Below are positions 49,401 through 58,011 of a stretch of DNA of 64,000 nt, piece after piece (position 1 is the first letter of the stretch; every line of letters starts with the position of its first letter). The DNA is from Symbiodinium natans. Lineage: Eukaryota; Sar; Dinophyceae; Suessiales; Symbiodiniaceae. The translations under genes and the position numbers were made by a program. The DNA is taken from positions 83,996 to 147,995 of the forward strand of contig CAJNDS010000401.1 of assembly GCA_905221605.1 (NCBI GenBank), in the 5' to 3' direction. The notes under the pieces were generated by a model, which saw nothing but the letters and a program-made list of their open reading frames with translations, was not told where the DNA came from and did not search any database.

Positions 49401-50569
49401 ATGGATCTGGACCTGGATTCGGCAAGGCTGGACCCTTCGACCTCATCTCCTTCGGTAGAGTACGTCATGGAAGAGACGGAAGCGGCGGAAGCACCGTCGT
49501 CCCACACCGGGGTGAGGGAATTCCAAGCGGATCCTTCGATGTCAGAGGCTCCAGCCAAGAGACCCGCTATGGTGCAGATGAAGCCGACGCCGAAGATCAA
49601 ATCCAAGGAGAAAACCATGGCCGTGAGACCGGTGCGGAACTTGCTGCCGGACCATGTGGATCAATCGACCATGGGAGTCGATCCTCGGGAGCCCTCCGGG
49701 CCCCCGCCGGCATCGTCAGCGCCAGCACGGAGAGGAAAACGGCGCTGGGCGTCGGCAGGCTGGATGACGTGGGTTGCTCGTCGGTTCGGAGGAGCTTGGA
49801 CGGCAGCACAAGCTTCGGGAGCCAGCGACTCACCGGATACGCCGGTGACGCTGTTTTGTCTCCTGTGCCAGAAATATGTCACCGAAGCCCACTTGATGAG
49901 CGAGCCACACGAAGCCAACATGCAGGGCTTCACGCAGAGCATCTCCAAGGAGGGCCTCCACGTGACACAGAACCCGGTGGATTGGGGCACATGGGAGCAA
50001 GCTCTTGCCGAACCAGAGCAGCTGGAACTTGGAGTGACAGAGGGCAAGGCTCGCTCAGTGGTTACGCTGGGACCGAGCGAGTTTCCTCAGCCGAACCCGA
50101 AGGAAACGACCGCGGCAGCACCGGCGAGCCCAAGGCCAGGACCATCGACAATGGTGGTGGAGATAGACGAGTCCGACGAGGATTGGGGAGAATGGAGGCC
50201 AACCACAGGGGTTCCAGCTCCAACGACCCCAGCACATCCGGAGCATCCCCCTATCTCCATGACGCAGCCGCCGGGGGAACCGGTCAGCCCGACAGCAGTG
50301 TACACGGAGCACCGCCGGGGCCCCGAGCCCAGGCATGCGAAGAGCACTCTCCGAGTGACACCTCCCTGGCGGGAATCACTTTCCAACCTGGGCTATCATG
50401 GTCCGTATCTGCAGCTGCATCTGAGCACACCAGGCCACACCTCAGAAGGGCTGCAAGCCCTCGGACCTTTGAGGGAGAGCTTCCTGCGGATGCAGGTGAA
50501 GGACCATGCCCAACTGCCGGTCAGCTTGACACCCCCCGAAAGCCGCCAGCGACCTCTCCAGCACGGTGA
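46454..50569 (+). CDS. Copia C gag remainder and protease (frame 0)
   Basis: The frame is open from 46436 inside the LTR, but the gag sequence proper starts at the target duplication. It carries the same domains as element B, with CRNCGKTGHWARDC near 47790, protease DSGSS near 48065 and the 75-bp repeats at about 48873-49080. It then stays open for 451 codons through the ORF2 region. It is cut at 50569 because a run of six C at about 50530 (five in B) shifts the frame; the continuation is in the frame 49215-52397. The natural gag start lies 10 kb upstream, beyond element B, so this gag is split. Confidence 0.85.
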   Translation, partial: VPRGVDPRQWTATTGAGHQPPVGAVPSFGPQFYQMGTPPQTAPQEPLQVPNMQLPVAPGVAQQMEFTRAMLQAQDEQIRQQAAQLQQMSAMLTQALQLASANAANAHIAAAAASSSTSPTPGGDPSAAPANASTPVDMEVDSGVRNKRAEGYIPQLPQLNYASMTSRHAEIRVWTAYRDELTSWLCLLDDRYATELQEAISSNVEVLQVRLEAGKAARSTKLWFLLRQSMSKFQRGQDLVHLIEVKQMGASAGYELWRSLNNELSVRSRVEGQALREQALGLVPPKHLKRPLDVARWYTTELLKFEAQVKHRFPELLIGEQEGVLCLMKHLDSETKRYLLLHHSTKSMGELMTGLQFYDEQLRVMDFQREGASGYANAFKGGRGGKGDRDKSNKGPKGNKGNKGEKGEKGQKGGKAKGKDKKADQGGKGDRARSKSREAKKTDVCRNCGKTGHWARDCWAPPKDKAAAATSQAVTTQPEAPSSSSSTSAKAAAQPTTKGSGKAQSSIKTFLEGYHFGMMLTNQVVSFPSDDRVYWLIDSGSSFHIITRETLESNHVKILSWLEGRPKSYAETATGDSVEIGGSTHVIVEVCFETTTPASSKSSSEHEGDAVYMCRARFEAVISDQIKHNLLNINLLCQNGGWEPAMCDQQGVITVRKHGVTLRPTMFASVSWLASVRNDHPLALKPQDLIAKTEQFRRSRSRKSSSSRDFHRSISNRGHRSSARVCVEPENPELLDVSCLDEVVDCEFQTSHEHVDLDQGEAKDRLRTVDDVSGPARDQLQFFSHVDTPVVRELDRDERLIFSEDNSVISHKQQDNSTTPAVERLVFENDSSVISHKQQDNSTTPAVERLVFENDSSVISHKQQDNSTTPAVERLVHEHGRETVVCRACLEDFPDEVEIGSLDCSKRRSFPRVGQIGDRRYGSECHDATKHPTVGRHAPGGETQETDIVGSPRRAARHRAATDAPRGAPGVVCRGGAHWRGRDGSGPGFGKAGPFDLISFGRVRHGRDGSGGSTVVPHRGEGIPSGSFDVRGSSQETRYGADEADAEDQIQGENHGRETGAELAAGPCGSIDHGSRSSGALRAPAGIVSASTERKTALGVGRLDDVGCSSVRRSLDGSTSFGSQRLTGYAGDAVLSPVPEICHRSPLDERATRSQHAGLHAEHLQGGPPRDTEPGGLGHMGASSCRTRAAGTWSDRGQGSLSGYAGTERVSSAEPEGNDRGSTGEPKARTIDNGGGDRRVRRGLGRMEANHRGSSSNDPSTSGASPYLHDAAAGGTGQPDSSVHGAPPGPRAQACEEHSPSDTSLAGITFQPGLSWSVSAAASEHTRPHLRRAASPRTFEGELPADAGEGPCPTAGQLDTPRKPPATSPAR

Positions 50570-50913
50570 TGAGGATGGCAGAAACGATGGAAACAGGAGC
50601 AGCGGGGACATTGGCACCGGCAGGAAGGCCATTCAACCCAATGAGCCTTCGCGCTCAGCTCGAGGCGGGGGTCCTCACGGGCCAACAATACGAGGACCGG
50701 CGCCGAGCAAGGTCGCAGGACATACAGGCTGCGAGGTCGGTCGCGCCAAGGCTGGCGCTCCCGATACCTCCGCCACCTCCAGTTCCGCGGCCCGAACGCA
50801 CGCCCGAAACCCCAATTCCGTGGAGTGGCGCGCCGTCGCCTGCATTCATGGAACTTATCAGGCGCCGCCGAGATCGCCAAGAGCGCGATCGTTCTCGCTC
50901 CCCGTCTCCCTGA
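49215..50913 (+). CDS. Copia C ORF2, +1 overlapping ORF of about 565 aa
   Basis: Starts at ATG 49215 in the context GACCGCCGCT-ATG-G, +1 to gag. It runs to the extra C near 50530 and then, in the corrected frame, to the stop at 50913. Content: a Gln/Arg-rich N-terminal helix, an acidic/Ser/Pro linker, a basic WASAGWMTWVARRFGG segment, a finger-like motif FCLLCQK...H...H (about residues 215-240), DEDWGEWRP (about 320), a folded-looking part (LSNLGYHGPYLQLHL), a proline run and an Arg/Ser tail ending RSRSPSP. Function unknown; finger plus RS tail suggests nucleic-acid or splicing-factor contact. The Gag-Pol frame is open across the whole overlap. Confidence 0.6.
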
Positions 50914-53900
50914 AAGGGAGTACGGAGAAGCCCAACCCAATCCTTGCAGCTTTGTCCCAAGACGAGAGAAAAGAGCCCGATACGCGACAGCCACAACAGC
51001 AGTTTGAGTTAGTCACTGAAGAAGGAATTATTGGGGACAATGTGCGTAGTAAACAGGCAGAGCTTCAGCACCACATGCAGGGACACGTACCATACATGTC
51101 TGACTGTGAGTTTTGCCAGCGCACTAGAGGGACCACTCCAGCCCGAAAGCGTAGCGACCTGAACCCGAGAGAGTTTCAGCTTGACCAGTGCTTCTTTCGC
51201 AAGCTTGCATTCATCGTACTGGTTCATACCATGAGCTTTGCGATTGCAGTTTGCTTTAGACCTGAGGGAGAGAGCGCAGCAACAACAGCAGAGCATTTGC
51301 ATCCCTGGGTCAGGCACTTTGGTGTGAAACAACCGCATTTCATGTCTGATGCAGAGGGACTCACGAAGAACATCGCAGCGAGGCTCGCTGATCTTTGTGA
51401 GGGTACTGAGGACAGCTTTGCACCCGAAAGGCATGCACCAGCAGCAGAACGAGCCATTAGGACCCTGAAAGGAATCGTAGCAACACATGAGCTTGAGTTG
51501 CGTGAACATGGCGTTGTTTTGGATGGTGAGTGTGCGGATGTTTTCGACCTTTTGTTTCAATACGCAGCACACACGCACAACAGGTTTTCAGTTTCTGTAG
51601 GGTCGACCATGACACCCATGCAGAAGATCCGCGGAGATCGAGTGCGACCGCAAGTCACGTATCCGTTCGGTGCGGTAGCATACGCTAAGATAACGCGGGC
51701 TAGAAGACCTGACGCGGATGCCAAGTATGCTCGAGGGATCTACTTGGGACCAGTGCTTGGGAGCACAGGTCATGCCATGGAAATCCGCTTGGATAGTGGG
51801 GAGACGAAACGGGTGATCGCGCCCGGACTCAAATTGCTCTACCCGTTGCGTTTCGACGCAAATCTTCTGCCCGGTGCAAAGGCCCTAGATGGCTTCGTGC
51901 CCCCGCCTGAAGCACCGAAGACCAAAGAGCTGTTTCTCCCATATGTTCCAGGTGGAGGTCCTCCCATAGACTGGGTGAGACAACATGGTGTTACACCCAA
52001 GTGCCCCGGATGCCAGGAAGGCGTCAGCTCGAGCAGGCATTCCCAAAAGTGTGTGAAGAGATACCAAAAATGGTTGCGTGATTCCATCGATGATGCTCTG
52101 GAGGCATTAGATGAAGGACCGAAGGTCGACCGAAGACCTGAGGAGCTAATTGGAGAAGACCCATACGATGATGACGAGCAAATGAAGCCGAACAAGCGAA
52201 CACGCTTTGGAGGAGAGGAGGTCCGAGCGTTTGATCCTGAGCAAGCAGGAGTCGGAGACCTAGAGATCCCGGAGATGTCAGTGCCGGACGCTGACTGGAA
52301 TGTGTCCGAGTACCAGCCGTCCGAGGCTGAGGATGACGATATGGGAGAAGCTCCAGAGATGGGCCCACTACACACCACAACCACTCTCTTGTTGTGACCA
52401 CTACGACGTCGAAGCAGCATGTCACCTACTGGTTGGTCGGTCGAGCGTGGAGAAGTTCCCATATGTTTGCTTGAACGCGACAACACAACAACAGCACCAC
52501 AAACAACAACAGTCGGTCGAGCGTGAAGCAGTTGAGTTGTTGAATCTCCAAGACCACCCTTGTGTATGTTCTTCAGTTAAAGAGAAAAAGGAAGATGAGT
52601 CCGCAGGGACGTACATGAGAATCCAAGACAGGACTCTCTGGGTGAATCGACCTAGAGCCAGCTACGATGACCTGGAAGGTTTTCAGCTGGACCCTGAAGA
52701 GACATGGCAAGGAATCAAGAAAGAGGTGAATGCGCTCGATAGTCTGAAAGTTGGTTATGCAAGATCAAAGAGCGAGATAGATGAGTACCGCAAAGCCAAC
52801 CCAAACTGTCGGACGGTCAAGTCCCGATGGGTCCTCACTCAGAAGGCCCCAGGACTAGTCCGAGCAAGGATAGTCGCTAAGGATTTTGCTCATGGCCGAC
52901 CATCCGCACTCGATTTGGGGTTGAGTTCTAATACTGCGTCGGTGGAAGCCCTCAAGATCGTCCTTGCACGGGCGGCGAAGGGAAAGATGCGGGCTTACGG
53001 CCTCGACATCTCCACCGCGTTTCTCTTTGCGCAGGTAGTGGAACCCACCATTATCGAGTTGCCAAGCACATTCGCGCTCGAGAGCGGCGAAACCGCGTAC
53101 TTGATACTAGAGAAAGCGCTCTACGGTTTGCGTTCCGCCAGCCTTAGCTGGCAGCGACACCTGAACAGGATCGTATCTGCACTAGGCTTACAAGCGAGTC
53201 CGCTTGAACCGACGCTTTTCAGCGGATGGGTCAACCTTGAATCCGGATGGGAGTATATCATCATGTTAGCGTACGTGGATGATTTGCTCATTGTGTCTTC
53301 TACCGAGAAAGGGTTCGAGTACGTCCACGAAGCCCTGAGTTCAGTCTTGAAAGTCAAAGTGACAGGGAGGCTGATCGAAGATGGGCAGATGGAATTCCTC
53401 GGCCGTTTAATCCGTTGGGATGGACGACAAATCATGCTTGGGGTGAAGCCTGAGTATGTGAAGTCGGTCTTTACATCTTTCGGATGGGACATATCCACCG
53501 CGAAAGCATCCTTGACGACACCCGACATCAGGAGTATGTACGATGAGGAGAGTGTTGAAGAGCCTTCGAAGGAGCTGTCGAGTGAGGCCGCCTCACGATT
53601 CCGAAGTTGCCTAGGGAAGATAGGATGGCTCTGTCAAACTCGCTCAGATATAACGTATTTTCACTCCATGTTGTCACGCGGACAAAGCATGCCACGGCAA
53701 GTGCATGAAGATGCACTTCGCAAGTTCCTGCGATGGTTAGCAGTGTTTCCGCTGTTAGATCAAATCTTCCCGCTCGGAGATGGCAAGACCAATGAGGGGG
53801 AGAATGCCAGCCTGGTAGCCTATTGCGACAGCAATTGGGGCAGCGAGATGAGCGTAGCCCGGAAGAGCACCAGTGGCGGAGTGATCTACATCGCAGTGGA

Positions 53901-55063
53901 CGGTCTGTGGTACTGCATAAAGGGGTACAGCCGCCTGCAGAGCGTCGTGGCGCTCAGCTCAGCAGAGGCAGAGTTGTTTGCCATCGCCGAGGCAGCGAAA
54001 GAGGTGGCAGGACTTGCGCAATTGACGGCGCATATCTGGGGCACCCTCCAGAAACCCCACCGCGTGTACACTGACTCTGCCTCAGCTAGGCAAATTGCCA
54101 GCATGGAGGGGCTACTCAGGCGCATGCGGCATATAGACTTGAGGTTGTGCTTTATCCAAGACCGTGTCCATAGCGGCGAGTTAGCGGTAGAGGGAGTGGC
54201 CGGAACCGAGAATGTGAGCGATCTTCTCACAAAGAATTTAAATCGCCTCCAAACAGCAAAGCATACAGCAACCCTCGGACTAGAAGATGTCACCAACATC
54301 GATTTCCGAGAGGTCCCAGCAGTCAGGTCTTGCTTGTTGCTGTCTGGAGTGCTAGATTCTGTACTCGGGCCAGACAACCTCGAATACGTTCCGTCGGCTA
54401 TGCGAACTCGAGACTGAATATTCGACTTTGCTGATCGAGTTTTGCACGAGTTCACGTTCGAATCTGTACCTGCAAGAAAGTGTGCACCAAGTATTTGTCC
54501 TGCCGATTACTCAAGGGGTTGACGGAACCTCAAATGACACCGTGGAGCGGGTCATGTCTGCAATGAATGTTGCGAAAGAATGGGGGATGAAGGTTGTTTT
54601 CTGGAGCAGCACTCCTTGTACCGGAGGTAGCCCGTACCAACGGCGACACGAAGATCGGCCGGGCTATCAGGACCATCTACAAGCTTTATTCACGGTGCAT
54701 CGCAAGCTCTGGCGGAGCTTCTTAGTGATGGTGAACCACCCGCAAGTAGGGGTATGGGTCATAGAATGGCCGCAGCGGTGTGCCTACTGGGGATGGGCAA
54801 GCACCCGTTCGTTTGCAAAGCAACGAACCCATTACACTGGCGAAGTGCACGGCTGTGTTTCAGGCTTGGTAGGCAGAGATGGATTACCTATCCGAAAGAT
54901 TTGGAAACTGATGTCGAACGATGAACAGTTTGTGCGAACCATGTCAGAAACGTTTGCATGTACCTGCAAGGGAGATCATTCACGAGACTTTGATCTCAAA
55001 GCAACGCAGCACTATCCGCCAGCTTTCGCGGACGTCGCCCTGCAAAGCTTGCGACTGCGGTAA
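50914..55063 (+). pseudogene. Copia C integrase, RT, RNase H and methyltransferase-like tail
   Basis: Integrase in the frame to 52397. A deletion of about 80 nt near 52360 (compare A at about 5925-6010) removes a linker and shifts to the frame 52300-54417 with RT (YVDD near 53270) and RNase H. A small deletion/substitution near 54388 ends that frame, and the tail continues in 54428-55063 with FWSSTPCTGGSPYQ and VIEWPQRCAYW. At the protein level the domains are nearly identical to A and B. Confidence 0.85.
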
Positions 55064-55262
55064 TTTGAGCCCACCCGCCCGCCCTGGCTGACCCGCCCAC
55101 CCGCCCAGCCAGGTTACTTTGCGAGAGTTAGTCGACCTCCAGCGGTCTGAAGCAGTGCAGCGGTCTAGGACTGAGGAATGCGCCGGAATCCATGGCCCGG
55201 CGAGAAGCTTAGTTGGCTTTGCGTGGAGCTTAGTTGACGTGACCAACAGTGAAACTCTTGGT

Positions 55263-55273
55263 CATGAGGGGGA
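55263..55273 (+). promoter_or_regulatory. Copia C polypurine tract
   Basis: CATGAGGGGGA directly before the 3' LTR of element C. Confidence 0.8.
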
Positions 55274-55808
55274 GTTGATATATGTGACCCTCCTAGTTTC
55301 CCAGTTGACACGTGATGTGCACTTGAGTTGTCTGCTATGAGTGTGAAGCATAGGCACGAGGACATGTCAGGCAGTGCAGATTTCTTTTGGCTTGGTGAGA
55401 CCTTGTTTTGAGTGGGAAGAACCGTTTTCTGTTCGTTTTCTCGAAACTCGTTTGTCGGAACTCGTTTCCTGTTTGTGACCTGGTATTTGGTGACCAGAAG
55501 TGACTCAAGCCAGTTTAGGTCTGCACAGAGCTCAGCAGAGCACCTAAGAGGTGCTAGGAACCTACCCACAGTGTTTAGGAGTAGAAGTTCCATGGCTGAG
55601 TGTTTTCACCTGAAGTACCTTTGTTTTCCCATGTCTGGCAGACAGTGTTTGAAGCTGGAGAGCCGTGCTTGCATTGGCTCAAGACGAGCGGAGCTCGAGA
55701 AGCTGTGAACAGCGCAGTGAAAAGAGTCCGCACTTCGTGCTGTGAGGGTTGAGTGTAGTCTTGACCTGAGGTCCCTTAGGCCCCGTAGCTGTGCCACGAG
55801 TTTCAACG
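55274..55808 (+). repeat. 3' LTR of Copia C
   Basis: 535 bp, almost identical to the 3' LTR of element B. The spliced-leader-like 21-mer is at 55663-55683. The flank after 55808 (GCCACC) has no matching copy at the blurred left end of element C. Confidence 0.92.
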
Positions 55809-56012
55809 GCCACCGCGCTTGCCAAGAGGAGCGGCATCTTTACGGAGTCACTCCCCGAGCTGGTCTGTTGTCACCAACCGGAAGATGGACCCGGATATCT
55901 GAAGCCACGTCGGCCTATAACATCTGCAAAGGGTCTTCCGCGCCTGGAAAAAGGGTTTGCGATGACAGGTTTGCATGAGGGTATTGAGAATGATCCTGTG
56001 TCTGATGCTTGG

Positions 56013-56191
56013 TGGGCCCCATTTTTTTGGGGTCGCCTGAAGTCACTTTTCTTTTGCAGACGGCCCCAAAAGCGGGGCCGCCCAGATTCAGCTCTGGGTC
56101 AAAATTTGGCTCTAGAAGTGGGGTCCAGATTTTCCATATAGGCCAGATGACGGACGCTGAGTCCTCGTGTCGTTCCTACTTCCTCTCATTT
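56013..56191. repeat. Direct repeat copy 1 with hairpin
   Basis: Near-identical to 56775-56952. Contains CGGCCCC-AAAAG-CGGGGCCG (about 56058-56078), a perfect GC-rich stem-loop. Both copies end in CTTCCTCTCATTT. Confidence 0.85.
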
Positions 56192-56774
56192 ACAATTGAG
56201 CGTTAGTCCGCGTGACCGTCGGTTCACGTCTGGCGCGGTGTCGGCTGACGATCAACGGATCGACCGTGAACCTAGGGGGACTGCGCTGGACATCTCAAAA
56301 AATGCGTCAGTTTGGGGTGCATAAAATGGGCACGATGTCAGGTAGGATTTGTGACCTCGACTCCGCTCCCGTTCTAGGGGAAATTCCACTTTGGAAGGAC
56401 TCCGCCGACTCCGCTTACATGAACTCCACCGACTCCGCCCACACATGTAACTCGGATGCCTTTTTTTCAGTGCTTATTGCTTGAATTCAGGTGTTTCTAT
56501 CTTGGCGCGCAGTGCGAAGATGACAAAGAAGCTTCTGCGGCGCTGAGTTTGGCGTCGGAACTTATGTCAAGAATTGAGACGTCCGGCCGGACCTCCCAGG
56601 TTGCCAGTTGGCTCAGGCAAAATTGCTGACGGCTGCAGAAATCGTGAGGGTTTTGCGCAATCAGCCGCCGGTCAGTGATGTAGCGTGCCGAAACTTGTGA
56701 GTTTAACTTCGCAGATGGTGTGTCCCAAAATCTCCACCTGGTGGGTCCGGAGGGGGTCGCCTCCTGGAAGGCAT

Positions 56775-56952
56775 GTGGGGCCCATTTTTGGGGCCGCCTG
56801 AAGTCACTTTTCTTTTGCAGACGGCCCCAAAAGCGGGGCCGCCCAGATTCAGCTCTGGGTCAAAATTTAGCTCCAGAAGTGGGGCCCAGATTTCCCATAT
56901 AGGCCAGATGACGGACGCTGAGTCCTCGTGTCGTTCCTACTTCCTCTCATTT
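56775..56952. repeat. Direct repeat copy 2, abutting the LTR of Copia D
   Basis: Ends 3 bp before the TGTTGGGG start of the putative LTR of element D. Copy 1 continues into unrelated sequence at the same point, which supports the LTR boundary. Confidence 0.85.
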
Positions 56953-56955
56953 GGT

Positions 56956-57972
56956 TGTTGGGGACCGTAAGTTCCGAATGATCATGACCTGTCGAAGCTT
57001 CATGAGAGCATGTCTTGTGATCACATATCCCCTATCTTGCATCCTGCAAGGACTGTGGACGAGCTCGAGGGACGAATCCGCGAGAAGGCTTCTGCCCGAG
57101 CGTAGGCCGCGGAGGGAAGTGCAAGTAGACAAGTTTTGGTACAAAGGGGTTTGCGTGTTGATCTTGGTGCTTGTTGGTTGTGGGGTGCTGGGGGCTATCC
57201 TGTGACCTGACAGAGACAGCATGTGCACGGACTTTGTGTGTTGGGGTCGATCGCTTGGAATTGTAGGGTCGCAAGAGACTGTGATCACCATGCGGTTGGA
57301 CGGGGAACCGGCGCTTGTGTCCGCCTTGCAGCAGTTTGCTAGGGAGCTTCCTAATGCCATGTGGAGCAGGTTCCAGTGGATCGGCATGCGCCGACGGCGG
57401 AGAGGCTGTCCGCACCTTAAAGTGTGAAAGTTTTTGACTTCCTTGTGAGTGCCTTTACAGTTGACAGGATGTCTTGAACATGTGACATGAACCACGAGTT
57501 TGCATTGCGTGAGTTGAGAACTGTGCTTGAACCGTTTGTTTTGTGTTAGCAGAAACAGGCATGGACATAGCATGTTTGGAGCTTGGCTTGAAAGTGTTTC
57601 TTGCTTTGAGCTTAACGTGAGACGCTTGGAGTGTGCATGATGAGCAGAGAAGCACTCGAGATGCTTTAGGAGCATCCTTGAAGAAGTGCGTGTTGCTCTG
57701 AGTTTGCTCTTCAAACCTTGGCCGCCGACCCTCGCTTCGCTCGTGTCGTCGTACTAAGGTTCGAGCAGAGTGGCTGTGCACTTGTATGCTTGTTTTGCTA
57801 AAGCACGGAAGTCCTGAGAAGCATTAGGACGTTTGCATGTGTTCCTCCTTTGTTTAACAAAGTTGAGATGGAATTCACGAAAGTGAAGCTGCGCTGACTC
57901 TGCGAGAGACTTGCCGAACACCTCTGGTGTTTTGGCTCAAGCGTGGAGTGAAAAAGAGCTCTGCGTTTTTCA
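56956..57972 (+). repeat. Putative 5' LTR of Copia D
   Basis: TGTTGGGGACCG at the start and GCGTTTTTCA at the end give TG...CA ends, and the primer binding site follows 2 bp later. About 1.0 kb, no similarity noticed to the A-C LTR. It contains CCTCTGGTGTTTTGGCTCAAG (57921-57941), whose last 12 bases equal the spliced leader end. No 3' LTR is in the window, so the limits rest on end bases and context. Confidence 0.6.
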
Positions 57973-57974
57973 CA

Positions 57975-57986
57975 TGGTAGCGGAGC
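57975..57986 (+). promoter_or_regulatory. Copia D primer binding site
   Basis: TGGTAGCGGAGC, identical over 12 bases to the A-C family although the neighbouring sequence is unrelated. Confidence 0.75.
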
Positions 57987-58011
57987 GTCTGAGGACGTTC
58001 CAGTAGAGACC

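Larger units (their letters stand above)
55809..56955. other. Unassigned DNA with a 178-bp direct repeat
   Basis: No supported gene. The notable content is the repeat pair at 56013-56191 and 56775-56952. Confidence 0.6.
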
